Source: Flavobacteriaceae bacterium
Lineage (GTDB): Bacteria; Bacteroidota; Bacteroidia; Flavobacteriales; Weeksellaceae
NCBI GenBank assembly: GCA_031277475.1
Contig: JAITMJ010000148.1
Location: 1 to 42,196, forward strand
DNA: 42,196 bases
Direction: 5' to 3'
This document shows positions 1 to 8,178 of this stretch, one piece after another. Both the position numbers and the translations under genes were made by a program. The number at the start of each line of letters is the position of its first letter. The first letter of the stretch is position 1. The notes beneath the pieces are model-generated. The model did no database searches. It saw only the letters and a list, made by a program, of their open reading frames with translations, and was not told the origin of the DNA.

Positions 1-225
1 TTACGATTAACCTGTAAATTTATCTTTTCAAATCGCGGGAATTAAATTCGACCCATAAAATACTAATATTCATTTATTTACAAAATAATCACCTATAAAC
101 AACGCAACACTAATGATAATAAATCAATAATTATTTTTTACTATTTCTTTTAGTTCCTTTACTAACAGTTTTGGAACTTGTTTCATTTATTACTTTACTT
201 GTCGTATTTAATACTTCTGACTCCC

Positions 226-255
226 GTTCTCCCCGCTCTCGGGGAACATTTCCCC
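226..255. terminator. GC-rich hairpin(s) after the lipoprotein gene
   Basis: Two overlapping inverted repeats lie just beyond the stop codon (257-259) of the leftward lipoprotein gene: GGGGAA-CAT-TTCCCC at 241-255, and a larger pairing of GTTCTCCCC with GGGGAAC (226-247). There is no U-run on either strand, so a role in transcription termination is inferred from position only. The remainder of 1-225 is AT-rich and I see nothing recognisable in it. Confidence 0.35.
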
Positions 256-256
256 A

Positions 257-814
257 CTAATCTCCTATATATCTAATTTCATATTTTCCATTGTTCCAGA
301 AAATTAAGGCTAATGAAGATTCCATTTTAATAGAATAAAAAGCATTCATACTTTTTGGCAAATAAATAAGTTCATCTGAGTCAATATTGTCATCTTTATA
401 ATAATGAGCACCTTTTTCAGCTAAATAAATAATATTGCCATACCCATATTCTTTACCATAATCAGCAATTCCTTCGATAATAATATGATTTATTTTACTT
501 GTTTCGTAATTGTTAAATGCAACCAAATATGGAAAATCGCCGGTATTATCTTTTATTGTAAGCATACAAATGAAATCCTTGTATCCATCATTGGTAAAGT
601 CATAATCAAGCATTGTAGGGCAGGCTACATCCATTTTTGGAGATATAAAATTTTTCCAATTAGGCATTAATTCATTATCTCTTATAATTTTGCTGTCAGG
701 TAAATTATTTTCTATATATGTTACAACTACACGAGGAACGATACAATTTTCTTTATGTTGGCTGTTACAGCTTATCAAAAATATTATCACAATTAAAAAT
801 ACTAATTTATTCAT
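257..814 (-). CDS. Predicted lipoprotein, function unknown
   Basis: This 185-residue protein starts with a lipoprotein signal peptide: a short basic start, a hydrophobic run, then L-I-S-C with the lipidated Cys at residue 16. It is therefore probably anchored in a membrane of the cell envelope. I chose the ATG at 814 because it puts the signal at the very N-terminus; the frame stays open upstream to 904, but those 30 extra residues are basic and would bury the signal. The mature part contains an acidic stretch (DYDFTNDGYKDFICM) resembling repeats of FG-GAP/VCBS-like secreted proteins, which is only a weak similarity. It is followed by GC-rich hairpins. It appears to be a host gene rather than a phage gene. 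Confidence 0.7.
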   Translation of the reverse strand: MNKLVFLIVIIFLISCNSQHKENCIVPRVVVTYIENNLPDSKIIRDNELMPNWKNFISPKMDVACPTMLDYDFTNDGYKDFICMLTIKDNTGDFPYLVAFNNYETSKINHIIIEGIADYGKEYGYGNIIYLAEKGAHYYKDDNIDSDELIYLPKSMNAFYSIKMESSLALIFWNNGKYEIRYIGD

Positions 815-918
815 GTCTATTCTCCGTGTAAATGATTGTCGTGACCCTCCCGCTCCCGCAAAATCTTTTCGTGTGGCGGTTATTTTAAAATAAAAACTTT
901 TCATTTAATTGAAACAAC

Positions 919-960
919 CTTGAATCTTGAATCTTGAATCTTGAACTTTGAACCTTGAAT
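919..960. repeat. Heptanucleotide tandem repeat (CTTGAAT/CTTGAAC type)
   Basis: About six degenerate 7-bp units (CCTTGAAT, CTTGAAT, CTTGAAT, CTTGAAC, TTTGAAC, CTTGAAT) fill the space between the lipoprotein gene and pafA. Heptamer arrays of this kind are common between genes in Bacteroidota. A close relative occurs in the late phage region at 34451-34482. Confidence 0.85.
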
Positions 961-980
961 TTTCTCACCACCCAAAAACA

Positions 981-2633
981 TCACCTCAAAACCTCCTCAA
1001 TCGGATTTCCGATGTTTCCGCTCGGGTTTTCGATTTTCAGAAATTGGGCGAGAGTCGGGGCGATGTCCGTCATAAAATAAGGCAAATTGCTCTCGCCGTG
1101 TTTGATGTTCCAGCCCATAAAAATCAACGGAATGTGCGCATCGTAGGAATTCCAAACGCTGTGCGTGGTTCCTTTTTTGGCGTAGGTCGGCAGAAGTCCG
1201 TCTCGCGAAATCACTTGAATATCGCCGCTTCGTTGCCAATTGTATCCGTTGATAATCCGTGTTTTTATAGGTTCGGGAATCGGGGATTCTGCTGCTTTTT
1301 CAAGATCAATGCAATACAAAACGCGAGAATCTTTATTTAAAATATTGATAACCGTTTGTTTTACACTTTCCAAATCGAGATTTTTTTCTTTAATTAAATT
1401 TCGGTCGAGGTAGAGTTGATAATTATCCGCCGCCATAATCAGTTTTTCTGCGGCGTATTTTTTCTGCAATTCGTCGTTCAGGTTTTTTTCCATTCCTTCG
1501 TCAAAAAATCCGGTCGCCATTTTGTTTTCTCTCATAAAACCTTCGGAATGTGCCGCGCCGTGGTCTGCGGAAAGGAACACCAAATAATTGTTTTTCCCGA
1601 TTTTTTTGTCCAACATCTTAAAAAATTCCACCAAATCTTTATCCAACCTCAAAAAAGTATCTTCTATTTCTATGGAATTTGGTCCGAAAGTATGCCCGAC
1701 GTAATCTGTGGACGCAATATTAATCGCCAAAAAATCCGGAATATCGTCGGTTCCCATTTCGTAGCCGCTGATTGCCGCTTCCGCAAATTTCAACGTATAA
1801 GTGCTTCCGAAAGGTGTAGTTCTCAAAATTCCTTTTTTCTTTTCAAAATCGGCGGCGAGATTTTGATACGGAAAAATCGGTTTTGCGGAACTTCCCAAAG
1901 TTTGTTCCCAATCGGCATCGTCTCTCGTGCTTTCGGTATATTCCGCAATCGGCAAAAGCGTGTTCCAGCCGTTGGCAACTAATTTTTCGGGTAATTTTTG
2001 ATCGTTAAAATTCCTCACCCATTGCGGAAGTTCGTTCATATAATAAGAACTCGTGATGAAATTTCCGGTGTTTTCATCATACCAAAAAGCACCGGTCGGA
2101 TTATGACCTGCCGGCAAAATGGAAGCGCGATCTTTCAAAGAAACGCCTACAATTTTTGAACGAAAACCCGTTGCAATTCCCAACTGATCGGTGATGGTGG
2201 TGCTCCAAAGATTTTTCGGAGAATGTGCGCCGATTTTGTCCGAATCTGTTCCCACGCCTTTCACAGCGGAATCTGAGGTGCAATAAATATTTTTTCCGGT
2301 TTCGCGGTCTGTCCAATCGTTTCCGGCAATTCCGTGAATGGAAGGAACCGAGCTGGTGTAAATGGAAGTATGTCCGAGTGCCGTAACGGTAGGAATGTAG
2401 GGAATCATCACGTTGTTAAAAGAAAATCCGGAGTTCAACATTCGTTTGAAGCCGTCGTTTCCGTATTTGTTGTAGTATCGGTAGAGATAATCCCATCGCA
2501 TTTGGTCAATCACCAAACCGACAACCAATTTCGGCTGTTCGAGTTTTTTTTGAGCATCTAAATTCCCTGTCCCCAAAAAAAGGAAAATGTGGAAAATGCT
2601 TGTGAATAATAATATTGTTTTTAGTTTGTTCAT
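981..2633 (-). CDS. pafA: PafA-type alkaline phosphatase (phosphomonoesterase)
   Basis: This is a secreted alkaline phosphatase of the PafA family known from Flavobacteriia, which removes phosphate from a broad range of monoesters in the periplasm. The 550-residue length fits the family. Residues 1-28 form a signal peptide (MNKLKTILLF... to LDAQ). The known PafA active-site residues all appear at a constant offset of five: metal ligands D43, D310, H314, D357, H358 and H491, nucleophile T84 in PTVTALGHT, N105 in AGNDW, and the phosphate-binding K167 and R169 in SLKDR. The gene looks intact. It lies next to a lipoprotein gene on the same strand, separated by a heptamer array, and is not a phage function, so it marks the host side of the window. 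An inverted repeat lies 50 bp upstream. Confidence 0.95.
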   Translation of the reverse strand: MNKLKTILLFTSIFHIFLFLGTGNLDAQKKLEQPKLVVGLVIDQMRWDYLYRYYNKYGNDGFKRMLNSGFSFNNVMIPYIPTVTALGHTSIYTSSVPSIHGIAGNDWTDRETGKNIYCTSDSAVKGVGTDSDKIGAHSPKNLWSTTITDQLGIATGFRSKIVGVSLKDRASILPAGHNPTGAFWYDENTGNFITSSYYMNELPQWVRNFNDQKLPEKLVANGWNTLLPIAEYTESTRDDADWEQTLGSSAKPIFPYQNLAADFEKKKGILRTTPFGSTYTLKFAEAAISGYEMGTDDIPDFLAINIASTDYVGHTFGPNSIEIEDTFLRLDKDLVEFFKMLDKKIGKNNYLVFLSADHGAAHSEGFMRENKMATGFFDEGMEKNLNDELQKKYAAEKLIMAADNYQLYLDRNLIKEKNLDLESVKQTVINILNKDSRVLYCIDLEKAAESPIPEPIKTRIINGYNWQRSGDIQVISRDGLLPTYAKKGTTHSVWNSYDAHIPLIFMGWNIKHGESNLPYFMTDIAPTLAQFLKIENPSGNIGNPIEEVLR

Positions 2634-3022
2634 TTTTTTTGGAGATTTTTTAGGTGATAATTTTTTGTAATTTTTGGGTGATATGTAAACTTCTGTATGT
2701 TTACATCCATTTTTATGAATTTTTCATACCGACAGAATTAGTATTGATTGCAATATTGACTTGAAGCATTATCTGTCGAAAATTGAAAGAGGTTGAAAAC
2801 CCTTTGCGGAACGTGGTTTTCGTTTAGTGGAGAATACGGGAAACTATAAAAAACTATAATTATATTGATTATCAGTATATTAATTTTTCGATTTCATCCA
2901 AAAAAAACTGTTTTTTACTCTTTTTTTTACTCTTTTTCAAGTGTTCGGGGTTAAAATATTATTTAATTTTTGTTCTGTTTTTTTTATACTTTTATATTTT
3001 TATTTCGATTTATTTTCTGTTA
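2634..3022. other. Gene-free T-rich spacer, probable host/prophage junction
   Basis: This 389-bp stretch lies between the host-type pafA and the last gene of the repressor operon. It holds an inverted repeat (2683-2706), a weaker one (GAAAACC/GGTTTTC, about 2796-2823), and a T-rich tract with the decamer TTTTTTACTC repeated near 2913-2938. I see no gene, tRNA or integrase. The change from host to phage genes makes it the most likely site of attL, but no core sequence can be identified because the other end of the element is outside the window. Confidence 0.4.
2683..2706. promoter_or_regulatory. Perfect 8-bp inverted repeat upstream of pafA
   Basis: ATGTAAAC (2683-2690) and GTTTACAT (2699-2706) are perfect inverted arms around an 8-base spacer, about 50 bp upstream of the pafA start. 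This could be an operator for a dimeric regulator, for example one responding to phosphate, or simply a small hairpin in the leader. Only the symmetry is seen; the function is a guess. Confidence 0.35.
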
Positions 3023-6000
3023 TTAATCTATAACACCGAGTGCTTCATTTAATTCTTTATACAAATTATCCAATTCACTCTTAAATGGTTCTTTGTTTTC
3101 ATCATTGCAAAGCCACCCACCCCAGTACCAATTATAGTATTTGATGTTTATTACTTTCCATCCCGCACGTTTTAAAATATCGATACGCTCTATATGCTTC
3201 TCTGTATATGTTTCAGAATTATCACTAATGAAATGACTACTACCATCCACTTCAACAGCACAGGTTGTTTTATTTTCTTCATTATATAGAACAAAATCAA
3301 GTCGTTTTTGCCCACAAGCATTTACTTGATTAAAGAGTTTTATTTTGGGCTTATCTTTTGTGTATTGTTCCAATTTTTCTGCAACCTTTTCTTCAAATTC
3401 AGATTCAAATTTGTTGTAATCATACGTCCAAACATCGGGGACAATTATGTCGTCTTTAATGTCTTCTGTATCAACTAAATTTTCATCAGAAATTGTTTTT
3501 ATTCCAAAATGATTAAGGTATTTTCTAATCATTTTTGCGGTTTTAGGAACTCCCGAATAAATAAAATAGGTAAACAATTTTGCTCTACTTGTAGCAACAT
3601 TAAAACGGTTTTCATTTTCAAAATAACCTTTTCCCCAATTTTGCTTCGTATTATCAAGACCAACAGTAATAAACATTATATCTTTTTCGTTTCCTTGAAA
3701 TTCTTCTGCTGTTCCAATCATAATTTCATAATCTTCAATATCCTGTTCTGATATTTCATCTTCAATCACTTCTCTTATTTTTGTAACTTGATTTCTCAAA
3801 AACGACAAAATACCAATAGTTGGTTTTCGTTCTGAAAAATCAAATTGTTTTAAATCAGGATGTTTCGTTAAGTCTTGATTTATAATTGTTTTTAGTTGCT
3901 TAATTAATTCGTCTATTTCTGCTTGAACAAATTTTAGTTTATCATCTCTTTTTCCCATAACAGGCATTGCTCTAAAACAGTTTATGTCTCTGTTTTTGCC
4001 CGTTTCGGTCATTATCTTCCAATTATTTTTATAAAATATGTTGTTATTAAAATTAGCAAGCATTGGCAAACTTCTAAAATGCTCATCAAGAGCAACCGTA
4101 GGAATATATTGTATTCTTTTATCCGAATTCACAAATTGTAGAATTGAAGATTCAGAAACCAATAAATTACTATTTTTTGCCACACTAATATCAACCTCTT
4201 TACTTAATTCTTGATTTTTACTCCAAAATAAATTATCCAACGACTTCGGAAGCGAAAAACCAACACCGGTTGCGTTAAGATGTAATTGCTTTTCATCACC
4301 AACAATACAAAATCGTTTTCCACGATAAAAAGCGGGCGTTATTTCGGCGATATTTACCTGCGAGGCTTCGTCTATTATTACTAAATCGAAAAGTTCTTTT
4401 TTCATTGGTAATATTTTCCCCAAAGTGCTTAATTCAGAACACCAAAGCGGAATAGCGTTTATTAGGCTTTCAAAAGATATATCATTCCAATTATCAAGTT
4501 TTTTTTTAGGTAAATTCCAAAACAATGAAGCCCTGTAATTTTGGATGTTATCCCGTTGATTTTTAATTTTATCTCTAACGTTATAAAAAAAATTCTTTTT
4601 AAATAACTCTTTTTGCTTATTCAAAAGAACTATTTCTTTTGAATAAAGCCTTTTCCTATTATAATCCAATCTCTGGCTAACAATTTTTTCTCGCACAGTG
4701 AAAGCTTCGGAATAATAGTAATTCAATTCAAAAATATCTTTAAGGTATTGTGTTGTGCTTTGTGATAAGTCTTTATTAGCATTAAATATATCTATAAAAT
4801 ATTTTTGTGTTTTTATTTTTAAAATTTCATTTAAACGGTTGGCTTTATTCAAATTAAGCCTTTTATATAAATAATCAAATTTCCCTCTATTTAACGGATT
4901 TGCATTAAATTTATAATTCTGTAATGAAAGTCCAAGTCCATGATCCTTATGGTTTCGCTTGCTTTCAAAATATTCACGTCTATCAACAAAATTTTTATTT
5001 AATTCGAGATATTTATTAGCAACGTTTAAATCATCAGAAATTTGTTTACTAAGATTTTGTATCTCAAAATTTAATGATTCAATCTCATTTTTTAACCCCT
5101 CAATTTCATCATATTGCTTGTATGAAAAAAAATTAGAATAATTAAGAAGTTCACTCAGATAATTTCTTGCTGTATTTTTTTCAGTTGGGAAGAATAGAGC
5201 GTTTTCGCCAAGCGATTTATTTATTCCGTTTCTAACTACATTTATAGCGGGTATTTTGTGCGAAACAAATAATACTTTTTTATTCAAAAGCAAGGCGGAA
5301 TGAATTATTGCTTGTATGGTGTAAGACTTTCCTGTTCCGGGCGCGCCCTCGATATAAGTTATTGGGTTCATCCAAGTTTTAAGTATTGCCTCTTTTTGTT
5401 TTTTAGATAAAGAAAACGGAATACTCTCTATGGCTTTTTTTATTTCGAATTCTGCTATTTCGTCGCTCAAAGGCAAATCTATATTTTTATTCCCGACCGC
5501 ATTCGTTATTATTATTTCAAGCAGTCGGTTGGTTTCGGTTTCGTTATTTTGTGATATTTTTAATATTTGATTAATGGATTCATAAGTAGAAAGAGCATCG
5601 GGTAATTGTCTTACAAAACAGAAAATATGAGGTAAAAATCGAAGCCCGTTAAAATTATTTCTTTCATCGTAGTTAAATTTATCATCGTTTTCATTAGCAA
5701 ATATTTCCGTTTGTTCCCTTTGTGAAAAATCAAAATTTGGTATGATTTCTTTTAGTTGATTATATATATTTTGAACATCCGGAATTTCTCTTTTGTTTCC
5801 TGAAATATGTATTTGCTTTTCGATTTCATCTATTTTATTCAATCTATCTTTATCCTCCTGTGTTAAGTTTTTATTGTCTTCATATTCTTCATCAAACTCC
5901 AAATTCATAAACCGAGAAAGCAAGTCATAATTTAATTGATATGATTCTTCGTCCACATCAATAAATATTTTTCCTTGTTCATTTTTATCAATATTGCAAA

Positions 6001-6340
6001 CAACCGTTATTAATGGTGCTATCATTTTTTTTTCAGAACCGCTTTGAGGTTTGTGCTTTCCGTGAACAAGCCCAAGCCCAAAGTATAACGAAACGTGATT
6101 TTTATCCTTAATATAGTTGTTTACCTTGTCTATGTATGTTTTTAATGCGTTATCAGAAATCGGTATCTCATACCCATCTGTCTTAAAAAGAGTTTTAAGA
6201 TTATGATAGGTGTCAAGCGAATAATAATAATTATAATCGTTTTTACCTCGTGATGGAAGAACGTTATCAAATCCGGCGCGACTGATTATCTTACGACTTA
6301 CATCTTTTAAATATTGTAAGTATCCACGCAATAAATCCAT
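3023..6340 (-). CDS. SF1 (Upf1/Dna2-like) helicase fused to a PD-(D/E)XK nuclease; candidate defence effector
   Basis: The protein has 1105 residues. Residues 1-300 match nothing I recognise. The helicase core follows: Walker A (EGAPGTGKS, about 331-339), a long coiled-coil-rich insertion (about 380-640), Walker B (VIIDEAS, about 655-661), GDEKQL, LDEHFRS (about 750), GTAEEFQGNEKD (about 880) and NVATSRAK (about 912), all typical of SF1B helicases. The C-terminus (about 1005-1090) carries RLDFVLYN followed by AVEVDGSSH and a late Lys/Tyr-rich strand, the D...ExD pattern of DUF559/DUF2726/MTES_1575-like endonucleases. Helicase-nuclease proteins of this plan are repeatedly found in anti-phage systems. 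It is the last gene of a three-gene operon headed by the phage repressor, 8 bp after the membrane protein gene, so it should be made in the lysogen. It is probably a superinfection-exclusion or defence gene; a DNA-repair role is also possible. Confidence 0.8.
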   Translation of the reverse strand: MDLLRGYLQYLKDVSRKIISRAGFDNVLPSRGKNDYNYYYSLDTYHNLKTLFKTDGYEIPISDNALKTYIDKVNNYIKDKNHVSLYFGLGLVHGKHKPQSGSEKKMIAPLITVVCNIDKNEQGKIFIDVDEESYQLNYDLLSRFMNLEFDEEYEDNKNLTQEDKDRLNKIDEIEKQIHISGNKREIPDVQNIYNQLKEIIPNFDFSQREQTEIFANENDDKFNYDERNNFNGLRFLPHIFCFVRQLPDALSTYESINQILKISQNNETETNRLLEIIITNAVGNKNIDLPLSDEIAEFEIKKAIESIPFSLSKKQKEAILKTWMNPITYIEGAPGTGKSYTIQAIIHSALLLNKKVLFVSHKIPAINVVRNGINKSLGENALFFPTEKNTARNYLSELLNYSNFFSYKQYDEIEGLKNEIESLNFEIQNLSKQISDDLNVANKYLELNKNFVDRREYFESKRNHKDHGLGLSLQNYKFNANPLNRGKFDYLYKRLNLNKANRLNEILKIKTQKYFIDIFNANKDLSQSTTQYLKDIFELNYYYSEAFTVREKIVSQRLDYNRKRLYSKEIVLLNKQKELFKKNFFYNVRDKIKNQRDNIQNYRASLFWNLPKKKLDNWNDISFESLINAIPLWCSELSTLGKILPMKKELFDLVIIDEASQVNIAEITPAFYRGKRFCIVGDEKQLHLNATGVGFSLPKSLDNLFWSKNQELSKEVDISVAKNSNLLVSESSILQFVNSDKRIQYIPTVALDEHFRSLPMLANFNNNIFYKNNWKIMTETGKNRDINCFRAMPVMGKRDDKLKFVQAEIDELIKQLKTIINQDLTKHPDLKQFDFSERKPTIGILSFLRNQVTKIREVIEDEISEQDIEDYEIMIGTAEEFQGNEKDIMFITVGLDNTKQNWGKGYFENENRFNVATSRAKLFTYFIYSGVPKTAKMIRKYLNHFGIKTISDENLVDTEDIKDDIIVPDVWTYDYNKFESEFEEKVAEKLEQYTKDKPKIKLFNQVNACGQKRLDFVLYNEENKTTCAVEVDGSSHFISDNSETYTEKHIERIDILKRAGWKVINIKYYNWYWGGWLCNDENKEPFKSELDNLYKELNEALGVID

Positions 6341-6348
6341 TTCAAAAG

Positions 6349-6699
6349 TTATTTTTCCAAATCTATTGTTTCTCTCAAAGCCGTTTCTATTTTATCAAAA
6401 CCATCAAGGCTTGTGCTGTGTATTTGAAGCAATATATTCATAATTGTAGAATCATCAAGGTCGAAATCATCGTCCACCGCTCCAATAGCCTTTAATATTT
6501 TTTCATTATTAGAAATAAGGGTTTTATCTATTTTTTCAATAGAATTAGCGGAGGCATCAAGCCGTCTTATAATTTCGTTAGATTTTATGTTGTTCGTTTT
6601 TAATTCAGTCAGAATATTTGATAATACTTTGTTTAAAAAATATCCCAACCCAATAATAGAAATAATAATCACAATGGGCGTAATAATCCAATTTTCCAT
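6349..6699 (-). CDS. Small membrane-anchored coiled-coil protein
   Basis: This 116-residue protein has one N-terminal membrane segment (about residues 5-26, ITPIVIIISIIGLGYFL) followed by a polar, helical and probably coiled-coil region (about 28-80) and an acidic tail. I do not recognise the family. It sits between the repressor gene (28 bp upstream) and the helicase-nuclease gene (8 bp downstream) on the same strand, so the three are probably co-transcribed. By position it could anchor or regulate the helicase-nuclease at the membrane, or act by itself in superinfection exclusion; both ideas are inference. Confidence 0.65.
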   Translation of the reverse strand: MENWIITPIVIIISIIGLGYFLNKVLSNILTELKTNNIKSNEIIRRLDASANSIEKIDKTLISNNEKILKAIGAVDDDFDLDDSTIMNILLQIHSTSLDGFDKIETALRETIDLEK

Positions 6700-6727
6700 T
6701 TTTATCTATTTTTAAAATTTTCTAAAC

Positions 6728-7489
6728 TCACTTTTTATTCACCGGATACACCATTGTTCCGCTACCTTTTTTTATCACATAGCCGAGAACCAAAAAAATA
6801 CGCCCGACGTCATTCCAATCAATATCCAAAGGCTCGTGAACCAATCTTCCATCGGGATATGTTTCGGTATTAGAACTGTAAGCCCTGATATGTTTCTCGT
6901 CATTTCCGCGCTGCACACGCTTTGTTATGCGGTATTCGTTTGTTTCTATCACATAATCGCTTCCCCAAATAATCAACTGCCTTTCCTTAACTTCTTTTAG
7001 TGCCAAAATACAACCACTTGGATATTCAATCATACTATCTTCATAATGTCGGATTGCCGCCGTTGCATTTTTAAACCAATCGCCGGGGTCAATCCATTCA
7101 GATACGTAATTATCTGCCTCCGTTTCTGCAACAATTCCACTTTTGGGATTACTCCCGACAGTTGAAGAACTATCGTAAAGTGGTATTAATCTTCTGCCTG
7201 CCGGTGTATTTTCAGGGTAATAAAATTGAACGTCTCCTACACTTTCGTTTTTTTCCGGCGGGTTTTCTTTCAGCATTTCGCTATCAGCAAAATCATCAAG
7301 ATTAACATTATAACACTTTTCAAAATCATTTATAAAATTTTCAGACGGCTCTAATTTTCCATTCATATAATTACTTATATTGCTTTTTTTCAAGCCCGTT
7401 TTTTCAACAATATCTTTATTTCTTATTTTTTTGATTTTTATATAGTTATAGAATCCTTGTATTTTTATTTCCAATTCAAATCCCTGCAT
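6728..7489 (-). CDS. CI/LexA-like phage repressor (XRE HTH + S24 peptidase)
   Basis: The 253-residue protein has the classic two-domain plan of a lambdoid-type repressor. The N-terminal HTH spans about residues 10-66 (NKDIVEKTGLKKSNISNYMNGKLEPSE). The C-terminal LexA/S24-like domain spans about 100-250, with the probable catalytic Ser152 (EDSM) and Lys190 (RITK), so it may cleave itself after DNA damage. A PLYD-type start of the S24 domain is at about 103. It is transcribed leftward from the immunity region and heads the operon containing the membrane protein and helicase-nuclease. Its likely targets are the repeated elements at 7513-7528 and 8078-8093 or the palindrome at 7988-8004. The start codon is preceded within 20 bp by AAAATTTG (minus strand), one base off a Bacteroidota -7 box. 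Confidence 0.88.
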   Translation of the reverse strand: MQGFELEIKIQGFYNYIKIKKIRNKDIVEKTGLKKSNISNYMNGKLEPSENFINDFEKCYNVNLDDFADSEMLKENPPEKNESVGDVQFYYPENTPAGRRLIPLYDSSSTVGSNPKSGIVAETEADNYVSEWIDPGDWFKNATAAIRHYEDSMIEYPSGCILALKEVKERQLIIWGSDYVIETNEYRITKRVQRGNDEKHIRAYSSNTETYPDGRLVHEPLDIDWNDVGRIFLVLGYVIKKGSGTMVYPVNKK

Positions 7490-7512
7490 TATTTTTTATT
7501 CAAATTTTTAAC

Positions 7513-7528
7513 GTTATATAATTGTTAT
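7513..7528. promoter_or_regulatory. Candidate operator, copy 1
   Basis: GTTATATAATTGTTAT lies between the divergent repressor gene (start 7489) and the gene at 7560. It matches 15 of 16 bases of 8078-8093. Internally it repeats GTTAT with an 11-bp period. Both copies sit just upstream of a rightward TAnnTTTG box, as expected for repressor binding sites. Confidence 0.5.
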
Positions 7529-7535
7529 ATTTTTT

Positions 7536-7543
7536 TACCTTTG
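7536..7543 (+). promoter_or_regulatory. Bacteroidota-type promoter -7 box for the gene at 7560
   Basis: TACCTTTG fits the TAnnTTTG consensus of Bacteroidota primary-sigma promoters and lies 16 bp before the ATG at 7560. No good -33 TTTG is seen at 19-21 bp upstream. TCTAAA, a half-site of the palindrome at 7988-8004, follows immediately. Confidence 0.5.
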
Positions 7544-7559
7544 TCTAAAATTTATTTTT

Positions 7560-7760
7560 ATGGAAAAATCAATCCCCTACACTGCACTTGAACTTGCACA
7601 AGAATACAAGAAACAACTCGACCAAAAAGCAAAAGAACTTTCGGATATGCTGGAAGAATTTTCAGGTTGTGGCATTAACTTTTTTCCAAAAATCAAAGAA
7701 AAAGAAACAAGTAGCGACTTCTATTTTGAAATAGAAATCATCTCTAATCTTGCTTTATAA
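7560..7760 (+). CDS. Small hypothetical protein in the immunity region
   Basis: This 66-residue protein is helical and charged in its first half (LAQEYKKQLDQKAKELSDMLEEF) and more beta-like in its second; I recognise no family. It has its own TAnnTTTG promoter 16 bp upstream and diverges from the repressor. It converges on, and overlaps by 17 bp, the leftward gene at 7744-7974. A role in the lysis/lysogeny switch is possible from position alone. Confidence 0.55.
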   Translation: MEKSIPYTALELAQEYKKQLDQKAKELSDMLEEFSGCGINFFPKIKEKETSSDFYFEIEIISNLAL

Positions 7761-7974
7761 TCTCGGCAATTTGTTGGTTTAATCCCGAAAAAGAACTAAT
7801 AAATTCCTTAAACGCTTCGCCCTTGTGTTCATTGTGTTTATGGAATGCCTCACCGTATTTTTCAGACAAGAACCCATATATTTTAAACAACCTCTGCTCT
7901 ATCCTCACTTGATTAGATATTGCCAACTCCAATAATTCTCTATCAGTATATTCTTGCAATTTTTTTATTTCCAT
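7744..7974 (-). CDS. Small hypothetical protein, convergent with the preceding gene
   Basis: A 76-residue, mostly helical protein (MEIKKLQEYTDRELLELAISNQVRIEQRLFKIYGFL) with no domain that I recognise. It is encoded against its neighbours and overlaps the 3' end of the gene at 7560-7760 by 17 bp. The 17-bp palindrome at 7988-8004 lies 13 bp upstream of its start, so it is probably controlled from that site. Confidence 0.55.
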   Translation of the reverse strand: MEIKKLQEYTDRELLELAISNQVRIEQRLFKIYGFLSEKYGEAFHKHNEHKGEAFKEFISSFSGLNQQIAEIIKQD

Positions 7975-7987
7975 TTTTATCTTGTTG

Positions 7988-8004
7988 TTTAGAATTATTC
8001 TAAA
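7988..8004. promoter_or_regulatory. 17-bp palindrome, candidate operator
   Basis: TTTAGAAT-T-ATTCTAAA is a perfect palindrome with 8-bp arms around one central base. Half-sites of it occur directly after both rightward -7 boxes (TCTAAA at 7544-7549, TTTAGAAT at 8114-8121). The pattern fits a dimeric HTH regulator acting on three promoters of the immunity region. Confidence 0.5.
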
Positions 8005-8077
8005 TTAGCCTGTCGCTCAAAAATTTCAGCATTGATTTTCAATGATTTATAAACTTTAATATTTTCATTAAATAAAA

Positions 8078-8093
8078 GTTATGTAATTGTTAT
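8078..8093. promoter_or_regulatory. Candidate operator, copy 2
   Basis: GTTATGTAATTGTTAT matches 7513-7528 at 15 of 16 bases (A/G at base 6) and lies just upstream of the early rightward promoter at 8104. A further GTTATAT follows at 8100-8106, overlapping the -7 box. Confidence 0.5.
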
Positions 8094-8103
8094 TAAAAAG
8101 TTA

Positions 8104-8111
8104 TATATTTG
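8104..8111 (+). promoter_or_regulatory. Probable early rightward promoter -7 box
   Basis: TATATTTG (followed by C) fits TAnnTTTG. It precedes the long rightward early operon that begins at 8179. The same TATATTTGC occurs at the two late promoters (27918, 33189) and, on the minus strand, at 27848-27855. Confidence 0.55.
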
Positions 8112-8178
8112 CTTTTAGAATTTGACTTTAAAAATCTTAACCCAAAAATGAAACCACAAATATAATAAAATAATAGTA

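Noticed and set aside
815-904. N-terminal extension of the lipoprotein
   Set aside because: It would put 30 basic residues before an obvious lipoprotein signal; the ATG at 814 places the signal correctly.
948-1982. Open frames on the plus strand opposite pafA (130 and 188 codons)
   Set aside because: They lie opposite a gene with all catalytic residues conserved and have Phe/Arg/Ser-rich, shadow-like composition.
2634-3022. tRNA or small RNA as integration target
   Set aside because: I could not fold a cloverleaf or find a tRNA 3' end motif; only short inverted repeats and T-rich tracts are visible.
8149-8166. Five-codon upstream frame (MKPQI) before the cro-like gene
   Set aside because: Too short to support as a gene; it could be a leader peptide but nothing indicates so.
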